From positions 1 to 25,982 of the forward strand of contig JAJFHR010000046.1 of NCBI GenBank assembly GCA_021775515.1: a stretch of DNA of 25,982 bases, given 5' to 3'. A model generated the notes under the pieces. The model did no database searches. It worked only from the letters and a program-made list of their open reading frames with translations, and was not told where the DNA came from. Within the stretch, counting starts at the first letter, position 1. The number at the start of each line of letters is the position of its first letter. The position numbers were made by a program, and so were the translations under genes. Below are positions 1 through 8,486 of the stretch, one piece after another. Origin of the DNA: Hyphomicrobiales bacterium (GTDB lineage: Bacteria; Pseudomonadota; Alphaproteobacteria; Rhizobiales; JAJFHR01).

Positions 1-1
1 T

Positions 2-592
2 TTTGGCGCACCAGCCATTTTGTCAAAATTCTCTCGCCTGCTTATCGACCCCAATCGCGGCGTGGATGATCCGACTTTGATAATGCGGGTTTCAGATGGT
101 GCGGTGATTCCAGGCAACGCCACTTTGGACGCCAAAGATATTTCTATCAGGCGCCAGCGTTATTACGACCCTTATCATCAAGCGATCAACAATTTGATTG
201 ATCAGGCTCTGAGTGAAAAGATTTTTCCCGTATTGATTTCTATTCACAGCTTTACGCCGGCGTGGAGAGAAATCAGGCGGCCCTGGCATGCAGGAATTTT
301 ATGGGATAAAGACCCGCGATTTGCCGTTCCTCTGATCAATTCCTTATCAAATCAGGATGATATTCTGGTGGGAAATAATCAGCCTTATAAAGGAGCGTTA
401 AAAGGCGACAGTCTTTACCGCCATGGAACGATGCGCGGTCTTACACATGGGCTTGTCGAAATTCGCCAGGACCTTGTCATTGATGATCTGGGCATTGAGG
501 AATGGCAGGACCGGCTGGCAGGAGCCATTGAGGAAACGATGAAGGTTACGGGGCTGCATAAAATTATACACTATGGCTCACATTCGGATTAG
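2..592 (+). CDS. N-formylglutamate amidohydrolase family protein, 5'-truncated
   Basis: This is the C-terminal part of an N-formylglutamate amidohydrolase (FGase/HutG-like, PF05013). The family hydrolyses N-formylglutamate or related N-acyl amino acids in the cytoplasm using a metal. The frame is open to the window edge: reading from base 2 gives FGAPAILSKFSRLLIDPNRG, the usual family sequence, so the TTG at 20 is not a start. Further family features are a DDPTLIM stretch, VIPGN, the HSFTPAW segment with its histidine, and RRPWHAGILWD. About 196 residues are visible, against roughly 260-300 in the family, so the N-terminal metal-binding part lies outside the window. The next + strand gene begins 48 bp downstream, so co-transcription with the DUF1244 gene is possible. 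The substrate cannot be told from sequence, because many alphaproteobacterial members lie outside histidine-utilisation clusters, as here. Confidence 0.88.
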   Translation, partial: FGAPAILSKFSRLLIDPNRGVDDPTLIMRVSDGAVIPGNATLDAKDISIRRQRYYDPYHQAINNLIDQALSEKIFPVLISIHSFTPAWREIRRPWHAGILWDKDPRFAVPLINSLSNQDDILVGNNQPYKGALKGDSLYRHGTMRGLTHGLVEIRQDLVIDDLGIEEWQDRLAGAIEETMKVTGLHKIIHYGSHSD

Positions 593-640
593 ATTGCCAG
601 ATAAGTGTGGGGGTGAGCTTGATCAAAGGAGATTTTTAAA

Positions 641-937
641 ATGGACAAAAAGATGACAACCGAGTTTGAAGCCGCAGCATTTCGGCGTCTGGTGAACCAC
701 CTTCGGGAACGAACTGATGTGCAGAATATTGATCTTATGGAGTTAGGTGGTTTTTGCCGAAACTGTTTGTCCAATTGGTATCGCGAAGCAGCCGAAGAAA
801 AGGGTCAGGTTCTGACGAAAGAAGAAGCGCGGGAAATTGTTTATGGAATGCCTTACGGGGAGTGGAAATCAAAACATCAAACCGAGGCAAGCCCGGAACA
901 GTTGAAAAAACACGATGAGATTATGACAGGACATTAG
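641..937 (+). CDS. DUF1244 family protein
   Basis: This is a 98-residue soluble protein of the DUF1244 family, which has no established function. The recognisable core is the segment around residues 36-47 with the sequence FCRNCLSNWY, containing two cysteines three residues apart. It is followed by an EEAREIVYGMPY helix and a charged C-terminus. A clear ribosome binding site (AAAGGAG at 625-631) sits nine bases before the ATG at 641. The second in-frame ATG at 653 is possible but less well placed. It lies between the amidohydrolase and gapR on the same strand, 93 bp before gapR. The CxxC pair could bind metal, but that is only inference. Family assignment is fairly sure; function is unknown. 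Confidence 0.85.
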   Translation: MDKKMTTEFEAAAFRRLVNHLRERTDVQNIDLMELGGFCRNCLSNWYREAAEEKGQVLTKEEAREIVYGMPYGEWKSKHQTEASPEQLKKHDEIMTGH

Positions 938-1030
938 AGCCAAATCATATTACTCAGGCCAAAAACTCCTCTCATTGCTCCACCAGAGCATGGGACGTTA
1001 ACAACAAGAATTGAGAAAGGAAAGGCGAAC

Positions 1031-1288
1031 ATGGCCGAAACCGGCGGTATCGCACAGGAGCAGTTGCGTCAGATTATTGCGCGTATCGAGCGCCTTGAAG
1101 AAGAAAAGGCTGCGCTGGCAGCCGATATTAAAGAAGTCTATGCTGAAGCTAAAGGCAACGGGTTTGACGTTAAAATACTGCGAAAAGTCGTGCGATTAAG
1201 AAAGCAGGATCGGGCAGAACGCCTCGAAGAGCAGGAAATTACTGATCTTTATTTACATGCTTTGGGCATGCTTGAGCCTCAAGAGTAG
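1031..1288 (+). CDS. gapR: GapR nucleoid-associated protein (DUF2312)
   Basis: This is an 85-residue protein matching GapR (DUF2312). In Caulobacter this small basic dimer or tetramer clamps overtwisted DNA ahead of replication and transcription and helps type II topoisomerases. The sequence shows the family order: a long N-terminal coiled-coil helix rich in Glu, Lys and Arg (about residues 9-40: IARIERLEEEKAALAADI), the conserved KGNGFDVKILRKVVRLRK segment, and the C-terminal helix ending in YLHALGM. Length is close to the roughly 89 residues of the Caulobacter protein. The start is set by GAAAGGAAAGG at 1015-1023, just before the ATG. An overlapping frame starting at 1011 is a shadow. It converges with the DUF882 gene, with only 20 bp between the stops. 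Confidence 0.93.
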   Translation: MAETGGIAQEQLRQIIARIERLEEEKAALAADIKEVYAEAKGNGFDVKILRKVVRLRKQDRAERLEEQEITDLYLHALGMLEPQE

Positions 1289-1308
1289 GGCCAAAATTTT
1301 TAGGTAAT

Positions 1309-2844
1309 TTATTGGGTTCTTTTGCGCAGGACAGGGTCGCTCTTACCTGCGAACATCGGAAACAGGGCTGACAGGAGACCGAACGGGTTTGAATCATTCT
1401 TATCCTCATCAGGCTCCGGTGGGCTGAACGGGCTCTGCTTTTGAACTGCCGCCGTAATTTCCGGCACTTCGTCAAGGTTAGCTGCGGCCAAGCGGATACG
1501 TAAGCGTTTGGTTTCCAAAGCTGCCTGGGAAATCAAACGGTCACCCTTGAGTTTGCGATTTACGTTCACCAAGCCATCTGACAACGGCTGTTTACTGGTC
1601 TTGTAAGCGGAGGCTATGCGTGCTCCGCCATTAGAACGAAGATTGTTGTTAAACTCGTTGCTGGGGGCGATTTTGGCTAATCCAAAAAGGGAACGCCTTA
1701 CCTGCCGGGGTTGTACCGGGCGGGCCGTGATCACTTCCACGGAGTTTGCAACCGGGCGGGCGACAGCTACCTCTTTTTGCGGGCCCGTGGCAGGGTTTTG
1801 GAGACCGGCGGACTGCTGGGTTGCTAAACCTGAAGCTGAGGCAACCACGAATTGTGAAGTAGGGGCAGCGCGCTGGGCACGACGGGCTAGGACAACCGGG
1901 TTGGCCTGCGGCAGGGGAACCGACCCGTTGATGATCGGTCCTGGAGGTGTTGCGGAGGCAACGACAAATGCTGGTTTAGACCGCGGCACCGGTACATTGC
2001 GGGCAAGGCGGACGGAAAGGCGGGATCTTGGCAGTACCCGACGCCGCTGTTTTTTTGGTTGCAGGGAGGCAAGCCGTACTTCGGCAGGGGCTGCAATTCG
2101 GCTGGGCGGTGCACCGCGTATCACGCCTGAAGGCGGGCGGCTTACGACTGTCGGCCTTGGCAGTGGACGGCTGGCAACCCGGCCGGCAATCGGGCGGGCA
2201 ACGCCGCGCGGAACATGGAGAGATTTGCCTTTGGGAAACAGGCGGGCTAATTGGCGCCGGGACATGCGCGGCCAATGGCGAACACTTCCAACATCGACGT
2301 GAACGAAGTTGCCACGGTAATATCCAACACCACCGCCTTGTTTGCGCATTGCATAGTCGCGCAGTTTTTCCACTGACACATCGGGGAAGCGCACATCCAT
2401 CGCCATGCCGAACATATGGCGGCTAACACGGCTTACCCCCCGGCTGCGACCGCGCAGCATGGCATTGGTTTTTGGCGAGCGGTATCCGGAAAGAACACTG
2501 ATCGGCTTACGAGACTTTAATCCGGTATGAATTTCCCACAAGAGGTCAATCAACTTCGGGTCCATGCGCACGACCTGATCGGTGCGCCAATCCCGCAGGA
2601 TGTAATTAAGTTTGCGCATGGCGGAAGGAATATACTGGCCGTAACGCTTATAGGTGACCGTGAGGTTTTGTTTGCTGTGAGGATTATAAAATGAAATGGC
2701 GCGCGTTCCCGAAATCGCTGAAGCATCGGTTGCGAGCAAAGCCCCGAGCCAAAGCGCAGAGCCACTCAGGATGCCCCAGAAAGCAAATGTCCGGCTGGAC
2801 AAAAAGCGCTTAAGGAAATCACGATTTAAAATTTTAAACGGCAC
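1309..2844 (-). CDS. DUF882 (M15-like, YcbK-type) exported protein with long basic C-terminal tail
   Basis: A 511-residue protein of the DUF882/YcbK group, related to M15 peptidases that cut or bind peptidoglycan peptides. With the GTG start at 2844, residues about 10-43 form a basic stretch plus a hydrophobic segment ending near TDASA, a probable signal peptide or anchor. The domain covers about residues 45-200. It carries the M15-type metal signature SRHMFGMAMD (His143, Asp150) and the C-terminal pair FVHVDVG (His182, Asp184), plus YRSPKTN. From about residue 215 on the protein is low-complexity and rich in Arg, Pro, Ala and Val, with no recognisable domain. The frame extends upstream to a TTG at 2943, but that extension does not resemble a signal peptide; GTG 2844 has a weak GGGAAG upstream. 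Likely periplasmic and concerned with cell-wall turnover (inference). Confidence 0.85.
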   Translation of the reverse strand: MPFKILNRDFLKRFLSSRTFAFWGILSGSALWLGALLATDASAISGTRAISFYNPHSKQNLTVTYKRYGQYIPSAMRKLNYILRDWRTDQVVRMDPKLIDLLWEIHTGLKSRKPISVLSGYRSPKTNAMLRGRSRGVSRVSRHMFGMAMDVRFPDVSVEKLRDYAMRKQGGGVGYYRGNFVHVDVGSVRHWPRMSRRQLARLFPKGKSLHVPRGVARPIAGRVASRPLPRPTVVSRPPSGVIRGAPPSRIAAPAEVRLASLQPKKQRRRVLPRSRLSVRLARNVPVPRSKPAFVVASATPPGPIINGSVPLPQANPVVLARRAQRAAPTSQFVVASASGLATQQSAGLQNPATGPQKEVAVARPVANSVEVITARPVQPRQVRRSLFGLAKIAPSNEFNNNLRSNGGARIASAYKTSKQPLSDGLVNVNRKLKGDRLISQAALETKRLRIRLAAANLDEVPEITAAVQKQSPFSPPEPDEDKNDSNPFGLLSALFPMFAGKSDPVLRKRTQ

Positions 2845-3272
2845 GACACTTCCCGTTATTTTTTCGGGCTTGTGCAAGTCCAACCATTTGGCACTCCCGC
2901 CTCGCCACTGCAAACACAAAAACAAGCTTCTTAAATTCAGCAAATTTTACCCCGAATTTTTAGCACGGGGAAATCTACCAACGTCCTATCTCACAATATT
3001 GTAGTTAACAGGCGGTAAATATAGGCTATTTCATGGCAATGTGAAATTGATTTGGCACAATTTTTATTCTTTTATCACTACCACATTATTTATCCGTGAT
3101 AATTATGCTGAATAATTCCATAATCGCGCTGGCAAAACCCATTAGAATGTCGAAAATAATTTCGACGGCATGTTACCAGCAATTATCCGGGTTTAACCGA
3201 TTCTTACCACGTCTTTCCGGCCGATCTTTATCAAACCGGGGCTGGATTTCATCGTGTATTTTGGGATTATCG
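2845..3272. other. Gene-free region between the DUF882 gene and the sigma-54 regulator
   Basis: This AT-rich stretch follows the stop of the sigma-54 regulator and precedes the DUF882 gene, both read on -. It contains the candidate DUF882 promoter at 3018-3045 and a perfect 10-bp palindrome ACAATATTGT at 2993-3002 just downstream of that promoter. It also contains a TTGGCAC at 3052-3058 that resembles a sigma-54 -24 box but lacks the GC of the -12 box. I see no convincing terminator, RNA gene or conserved small reading frame here. Confidence 0.5.
3018..3045 (-). promoter_or_regulatory. Candidate sigma-70 promoter of the DUF882 gene
   Basis: Read on the - strand, TTCACA (3045-3040; five of six matches to TTGACA) is followed after 16 bp by TATATT (3023-3018; five of six matches to TATAAT). 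Transcription would begin near 3011. That gives a leader of about 165 bases to the GTG at 2844, with the palindrome ACAATATTGT (2993-3002) just inside the transcript. The call is by eye from consensus only. Confidence 0.4.
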
Positions 3273-4769
3273 TTAAGAGAAGTGCTCTTCCAGACCCATT
3301 TCCCTGACCTTGCGATACAGGGTCGAGCGGCCGATACCTAATTTTCTGGCCACCTGAGACATGTGCCCGCGATAACGTTCAAGTGCTAGACGAATCATAT
3401 CCGCTTCGATTTCATCGAGGCGGCGCATGTGACCATCGTCCATTGTTGCCGGAATTCCAAGAGAGCTGCCGTTTGCTGTATGAGTTGGCATGGTTTTCGG
3501 AAAATCACCTCCGATGATTGCCGGGCCTTCAGGCATTTTTATTTCAATCGGGGCTGGGGCTGCAGGCACTTCCACATCAAAACCATCAACCAACGCGGCG
3601 ATTTGGGGAAATTCGCTGAGACCCAAGCGGTCGCTTTCGCACAGGACGACGGCTCTGAAAATCGTGTTTTCAAGCTGACGTACATTTCCAGGCCATGGGT
3701 ATAACCGCAAAAGCTGCATCGCCTCTTCGCTGATGCCATTTATCTTGCGACCTTCTTCGGCAGAAAATCTGGAGATAAAGTGAGATACGAGCGGTCCAAT
3801 ATCTTCCTGCCGGTCAACTAAAAGGGGGACGAAGATGGGAAACACATTCAGCCGGTAATAGAGGTCTTCGCGGAATTCCCCCTGTTTGACCATTTCTATC
3901 ATGTCGCGGTTGGTGGCCGATATCAATCTGATATCAATTCGTGTTGGTTTTTTGGCACCGACGGGGTCAACTTCGCCCTCCTGAATGGCGCGTAATAATT
4001 TCACCTGTATGTGGGGAGGCAGCTCACCGACCTCATCGAGGAAGAGCGTGCCGCCATTGGCTTCTACGAATTTTCCCGCGTGTTTTTCAGACGCACCGGT
4101 AAAGGAGCCTTTTTCGTGGCCAAAAAGAATACTCTCAACCAGATTTTCCGGCAGCGCCCCACAGTTTACGGCAATAAATGGTTTCCCCCGGCGATCGCTA
4201 CATCCCTGGATGGCGCGGGCAACAAGCTCTTTTCCGACACCGCTTTGCCCCTCAATTAAAATCGGAATATTTGATTTAGCCGCACGTTCGCCAAGCCGGA
4301 CCACATTCGTCATGCCGCTGCTTTGGGCAATCATATCTGCGAAGGTGAAAACACCCTTGGCTTGTTTTTTGATGCGGGTGATCTCGCCGGCAAGGGCGTT
4401 GACTTTAAGAGCGTTTTTTATGGAAACCTGTAAACGTTCCGGGCTTACGGGTTTTACAACAAAATCATCTGCACCGGCCCGCATGGCGCTGACAACTGCA
4501 TCAATACCGCCGTGCGCGGTTTGCACAATGACCGGCAAATTCCTGAATTCGGGTTTTATTTTCTCCAATACTCCCATGCCGTCCAGATCGGGCATGACCA
4601 GATCGAGAATCATCAAGGAGACCTGATGACCTTTTTCACCAGATAGAATATCAACAGCAACCTGCCCGCTTTCGGCCAAAATCGTATGATAGCCAAATCT
4701 GGAGATAACTTCGGTTAATATTCTGCGCTGTACGGGATCATCGTCCACGATCAGGACTGTTTGAGACAT
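3273..4769 (-). CDS. Sigma-54-dependent response regulator (NtrC family), orphan
   Basis: A 498-residue activator with the classical three-part order. Residues 1-120 are a receiver domain: acidic DDD at 9-11, phosphoacceptor Asp56 in LDLVMPD, Thr84 and Lys106 in KP. Residues about 145-380 are an AAA+ sigma-54 interaction domain, with Walker A GQSGVGK at 174-180, the sigma-54 contact loop GSFTGA at 221-226, Walker B GGTLFLDE at 239-246, and the WPGNVRQLEN motif. Next comes a Pro/Ala-rich linker. The end is a Fis-type helix-turn-helix (SQVARKLGIGRSTLYRKV). It would activate sigma-54 promoters by ATP hydrolysis when phosphorylated. No histidine kinase is in the window, so its partner and targets are unknown. 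The start is the ATG at 4769 with AAAAGAG upstream. It is divergent from pepF across 361 bp. It is not close enough to NtrC, DctD or FlbD for me to name. Confidence 0.93.
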   Translation of the reverse strand: MSQTVLIVDDDPVQRRILTEVISRFGYHTILAESGQVAVDILSGEKGHQVSLMILDLVMPDLDGMGVLEKIKPEFRNLPVIVQTAHGGIDAVVSAMRAGADDFVVKPVSPERLQVSIKNALKVNALAGEITRIKKQAKGVFTFADMIAQSSGMTNVVRLGERAAKSNIPILIEGQSGVGKELVARAIQGCSDRRGKPFIAVNCGALPENLVESILFGHEKGSFTGASEKHAGKFVEANGGTLFLDEVGELPPHIQVKLLRAIQEGEVDPVGAKKPTRIDIRLISATNRDMIEMVKQGEFREDLYYRLNVFPIFVPLLVDRQEDIGPLVSHFISRFSAEEGRKINGISEEAMQLLRLYPWPGNVRQLENTIFRAVVLCESDRLGLSEFPQIAALVDGFDVEVPAAPAPIEIKMPEGPAIIGGDFPKTMPTHTANGSSLGIPATMDDGHMRRLDEIEADMIRLALERYRGHMSQVARKLGIGRSTLYRKVREMGLEEHFS

Positions 4770-5130
4770 ATACGCAACTCTTTTAACTCGCTACAACACA
4801 TGCAAAGAAACTGATCTTCCGTTTCTTGCTGTGTCCCCCTAAACTCCAGAAATAACCAGGAGAATTAATCTGATTTGCTTCATATTGACGCAAAACGGTA
4901 AAGACGACATTAAAGCTCAGCGTAATTTCAAACATTTAGCAACATTGCTGCAGAAAGAGTTTAAAGATGTCACGCTGCTGCTTTTCCGCCTTTCCTGCAA
5001 GATATTGAAGTAGTTGAAATGCAAGGCAATATAAGTTGATGTTGAGGGTGGTATTTAACCGGTGATTATGTGTTAGGAACACCGGTGTAGGAGCCAAACA
5101 GGGCGAATTGATTAAAAATGGAGAACGAAT
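4770..5130. other. Divergent intergenic region between the sigma-54 regulator and pepF
   Basis: There is no gene here that I can support; a reading frame over 4936-5451 on - is a shadow of pepF. Two dyads stand out. At 4802-4829, GCAAAGAAAC and GTTTCTTGC face each other across nine bases with one unpaired base, 33-60 bp upstream of the regulator start. At 5059-5085, CCGGTG and CACCGG are separated by 15 bases, 45-70 bp upstream of pepF. TTGACG at 4885 has only a poor -10 partner. Both promoters of the divergent genes must lie here, but I cannot place them with confidence. Confidence 0.45.
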
Positions 5131-6987
5131 GTGAGAGAGCTTAGCGCCTTTCCTGAAGCTGTGTTCGATACCACGGTTGAAAAATCCGCCGATGATGATG
5201 CTGATGTTCTGGGAAAGATGCCGGAATGGAATCTTGATGACCTTTACCCCGGCATGACGTGCGATGCGCTGGTCAGTGATTTTGATAAATGCAGCCAGGA
5301 GGCACAAAAATTTCAGGATCGCTACAAGGGCAAACTTGAAGAGCTCATCAAGTCTGCTGATGGCGGGTCTCACATTGCCACGGCAATTAAAGAGTTTGAA
5401 GCCTTGCAGGAAATGCTCGGGCGTATCATCTCTTACGCCGGACTGCTGCATGCGGGAGATAATGCCAATACGGAAATTTCCAAATTTTACAGCGATGTCC
5501 GCGACCGGTTGACGGATATCAGCACAGATTTTTTGTTTTTCACGCTTGAGTTAAACCGCATCGGCGATGCGGATATTACAGCGGCCCTGAAAAATGCAGA
5601 CCTTAAATATTATGAACCGTGGTTGGTCGAGTTGCGCAAGTTGCGGCCCTATCAGCTGGACGATGAAATTGAACGGCTTTTTCATGAAAAAGGGGTCACC
5701 GGTCGCGCCTCGTGGAGTCGGTTGTTTAATGAGACCATCAATGATTTGAAATTCGAGGTCGAGGGTGAAAAAGATCCACTTTCCATTGAACGGACTTTGA
5801 ATATTCTTCTCGAATCTGACGGAGTTCGCCGTAAAAGTGCATCCGATGCGCTGGCCAAGACATTTAAGGAGCATGTTCGTGTTTTTGCCCTGGTCACCAA
5901 TACACTGGCCAAAGACAAGGAGATTTCTGACAAGTGGCGTGGTTATGAAGATGTGGCTGATTCGCGACATCTGGCCAACAGCGTTGAACGCTCGGTCGTC
6001 GATGCACTTGAAACCGCCGTAAGAGAAGCTTACCCGCGCATTTCCCATCGCTATTATTCCATGAAAGCCAAGTGGATGGGCACTGATACGCTGATGCATT
6101 GGGACCGCAATGCCCCGTTGCCGGAGCGGGATGACCGCAAGGTAGGTTGGGACGAGGCAAAAAAGACGGTTTTGGAAGCCTATAATGGCTTTGCCCCGGA
6201 AATGTCTGAAATTGCCTCGCGATTTTTCGACAACAACTGGATTGATGCACCTGTCAGGCCGGGCAAATCACCCGGTGCGTTTTCTCATGGCACCGTGCCA
6301 AGTGTGCATCCCTACGTGCTATTGAATTATCAGGGCTCGCCGCGTGATGTCATGACACTTGCCCATGAACTTGGCCATGGTGTGCATCAGGTGCTGGCGG
6401 CAAAGCAGGGCGCCTTGATGGCCTCTACACCGCTAACCCTGGCGGAAACTGCCAGTGTGTTTGGTGAGATGCTGACATTTCGTTCTTTGCTTGCCAATAC
6501 CAGAGAACCGGCGATGCGCAAGGCGCTGCTGGCGCAAAAAGCCGAGGACATGATTAATACCGTTGTGCGCCAGATTGCTTTTTACAGCTTTGAACGCAAG
6601 GTGCATATGGAACGTCGCAGCGGTGAATTAACACCGGAACGCCTGGGTGAAATCTGGCTGGAGATACAAGCAGAAAGTCTGGGTCCGGCAATCAAGTGCG
6701 GCGAAGGCTATGAAGCCTTCTGGTGTTACATTCCTCACTTTATCCATGCGCCGTTCTACGTTTATGCCTATGCCTTTGGTGATTGTCTGGTGAATTCGCT
6801 GTATGCGGTTTACGAGGAATCACCTGATGGATTTGTGGAGAAATATTTCGATATGCTTAAAGCTGGCGGCTCCAAACACCATAGCGAACTGCTCAAACCT
6901 TTTGGTCTTGATGCTGCCGATCCCGAATTCTGGCACAAGGGATTGGGCGTGGTTGAACGGCTGATTGATGAGTTGGAGACGTTGTAG
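5131..6987 (+). CDS. pepF: Oligoendopeptidase F (M3 family metallopeptidase)
   Basis: A 618-residue cytoplasmic zinc peptidase of the M3B (PepF) family, which cuts short peptides internally. The zinc site is complete: HELGH at residues 412-416 (two His ligands and the catalytic Glu413), followed by Glu439 in the ETASVFGE helix as the third ligand. The N-terminal half has the helical PepF_N fold region, with WNLDDLYPG near residue 30. The C-terminal region has the HFIHAPFYVYAYAFG segment typical of the family. Length is normal. The start is the GTG at 5131, supported by GGAGA at 5120-5124; the ATG at 5118 is out of frame and stops at once. The ABC1 kinase-like gene begins 21 bp after the stop, so the two are probably one operon. 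Function of the pairing is not known to me. Confidence 0.94.
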   Translation: MRELSAFPEAVFDTTVEKSADDDADVLGKMPEWNLDDLYPGMTCDALVSDFDKCSQEAQKFQDRYKGKLEELIKSADGGSHIATAIKEFEALQEMLGRIISYAGLLHAGDNANTEISKFYSDVRDRLTDISTDFLFFTLELNRIGDADITAALKNADLKYYEPWLVELRKLRPYQLDDEIERLFHEKGVTGRASWSRLFNETINDLKFEVEGEKDPLSIERTLNILLESDGVRRKSASDALAKTFKEHVRVFALVTNTLAKDKEISDKWRGYEDVADSRHLANSVERSVVDALETAVREAYPRISHRYYSMKAKWMGTDTLMHWDRNAPLPERDDRKVGWDEAKKTVLEAYNGFAPEMSEIASRFFDNNWIDAPVRPGKSPGAFSHGTVPSVHPYVLLNYQGSPRDVMTLAHELGHGVHQVLAAKQGALMASTPLTLAETASVFGEMLTFRSLLANTREPAMRKALLAQKAEDMINTVVRQIAFYSFERKVHMERRSGELTPERLGEIWLEIQAESLGPAIKCGEGYEAFWCYIPHFIHAPFYVYAYAFGDCLVNSLYAVYEESPDGFVEKYFDMLKAGGSKHHSELLKPFGLDAADPEFWHKGLGVVERLIDELETL

Positions 6988-7008
6988 CGTAATGGAAAGA
7001 CACATTTA

Positions 7009-8379
7009 GTGGCTCGGGATGGCGAAACATCTGGCGAAGAGAACCGATTGAGTGGCCGCGTCAAGCGCTATGCTCAGGTAGGAACAAATGTCGGAGGTGT
7101 TGCTGCGCGGTTGGCCGGGGCCAAATTTTTTGGCCTGACCCAGGACAAAACCAAAGAAGCAGAACAACTCAGGAAAGCTCTGGGCGGCCTTAAGGGGCCG
7201 TTAATGAAAGTTGCCCAGCTTCTGGCAACTATCCCGGATGCCTTGCCGGCTGAATATACCGCGGAATTGTTGCACCTTCAGTCTAATGCACCGGCAATGG
7301 GCTGGCCGTTCGTGCGGCGGCGAATGGCGGCGGAACTTGGCGGAGACTGGCAGTCAAAATTCAAGAGCTTTGATCGCGGCGCGTCGGCCGCAGCCTCCCT
7401 GGGCCAGGTTCATCGAGCGGTTTCACATGACGACAGGATACTGGCCTGCAAGCTGCAATATCCTGATATGCAATCGGCGGTTGAAGCTGATCTGCAACAG
7501 CTCAGACTGATTTTTGCCATTCACCGGCGCATGAACCCGATTATTGATACTTCGGAAATCGTCGAGGAGATTGGCGAAAGATTGCGTGAGGAACTCGATT
7601 ATGAACGCGAGGCCCGGCATATAAGTCTTTATGCTGAGATGTTGGCGGAAATTGAAACGATCCACGTGCCGGCAACTGTACCGGAGCTTTCCACGTCACG
7701 GTTGTTGACGATGTCGTGGCTTGAAGGATCGCCATTGCTGGATTTTAAAGCGCATGGGCTTAACGGGCGTAACCTGATTTCGGAGCATATGTTTAAGGCA
7801 TGGTGGATGCCGTTTTGCCAGTTTGGCGCCATTCATGGTGATCCGCATCTTGGCAACTACACCGTGCGTTGCGACGAGGCCGGCGAACCGGTGGGGATAA
7901 ATCTTCTGGATTTTGGCTGCATCCGTATCTTTCCCCCGAGCTTTGTCGGCGGTGTCATTGACCTTTATCACGGGCTTCGCAGTAATAACCGCGCGCAGGT
8001 TGTCCACGCTTACGAGACCTGGGGGTTTCGCAACCTTGACAATGAACTCATTGACATACTCAATATCTGGGCGAATTTTATTTACGGTCCCTTGCTTGAG
8101 GATAGAGTGAGAGCAATTGCTGATGGTATTAGCCCAAGTGAATATGGCCGTAAGCAAGCTTTTTTGGTTCACCAGGCGTTGAAGAAAAAAGGCCCGGTGA
8201 CTGTGCCGCGGGAGTTTGTGTTCATGGACCGGGCCGCAATTGGTCTTGGAGGAGTGTTTTTACACTTGGGTGCCGAACTAAACTTTTACCGCCTTTTCAA
8301 TGAGGCACTGGAAGAGTTTACTTTGGAGAGGTTAACCGCGACCCAGGAAGCTGCACTGGTCAGATCGGGTGTTATATAG
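7009..8379 (+). CDS. ABC1/UbiB-family atypical kinase-like protein
   Basis: A 456-residue member of the ABC1/AarF/UbiB family (COQ8/ADCK relatives), atypical kinase-like proteins that support ubiquinone biosynthesis or lipid handling. All expected elements are visible. The N-terminal KxGQ-like motif reads KVAQ (67-70). The Ala-rich loop SAAASLGQVH is at 126-135 and the nucleotide-site lysine is Lys148. The catalytic loop HGDPHLGN is at 276-283 and DFG at 301-303. The Ala in place of Gly in KVAQ is, from memory, usual for this alphaproteobacterial subgroup. It lacks the C-terminal pair of membrane helices found in E. coli UbiB, so it is probably not that orthologue. The GTG start at 7009 has GGAAAGA upstream (6994-7000). 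It follows pepF by 21 bp and is followed by a terminator-like hairpin. Confidence 0.9.
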   Translation: MARDGETSGEENRLSGRVKRYAQVGTNVGGVAARLAGAKFFGLTQDKTKEAEQLRKALGGLKGPLMKVAQLLATIPDALPAEYTAELLHLQSNAPAMGWPFVRRRMAAELGGDWQSKFKSFDRGASAAASLGQVHRAVSHDDRILACKLQYPDMQSAVEADLQQLRLIFAIHRRMNPIIDTSEIVEEIGERLREELDYEREARHISLYAEMLAEIETIHVPATVPELSTSRLLTMSWLEGSPLLDFKAHGLNGRNLISEHMFKAWWMPFCQFGAIHGDPHLGNYTVRCDEAGEPVGINLLDFGCIRIFPPSFVGGVIDLYHGLRSNNRAQVVHAYETWGFRNLDNELIDILNIWANFIYGPLLEDRVRAIADGISPSEYGRKQAFLVHQALKKKGPVTVPREFVFMDRAAIGLGGVFLHLGAELNFYRLFNEALEEFTLERLTATQEAALVRSGVI

Positions 8380-8412
8380 CGACCGGCGACATACTGGCGC
8401 ACCCAAAACTGT

Positions 8413-8434
8413 AAAGCTTACTTGTAGCTTTTTT
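8413..8434 (+). terminator. Probable Rho-independent terminator after the pepF-ABC1 operon
   Basis: AAAGCT (8413-8418) and AGCTTT (8426-8431) form a six-base stem around a seven-base loop, and the run of T continues to 8434. The stem is short and only partly GC, so termination may be incomplete. It lies 34 bp after the ABC1 stop and before the subunit IV-like gene. Confidence 0.5.
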
Positions 8435-8486
8435 AAATTTGATATATTTCTGCATAACCACATACTGGCAAAAAGGAACTTTCAAC

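Noticed and set aside
1616..2302. 228-codon + strand frame opposite the DUF882 gene
   Set aside because: It is a shadow created by the Arg/Pro/Ala-rich codons of the DUF882 tail, with no start site or family pattern.
3052..3066. Sigma-54 promoter (TTGGCAC box) near the sigma-54 regulator
   Set aside because: The -24 half is good, but the -12 half reads TTTA instead of TTGC, and no gene follows on that strand within the gap.
4936..5451. 171-codon - strand frame upstream of and over the start of pepF
   Set aside because: It overlaps the well-supported pepF frame and has no ribosome site. Its sequence looks like reverse-strand noise.
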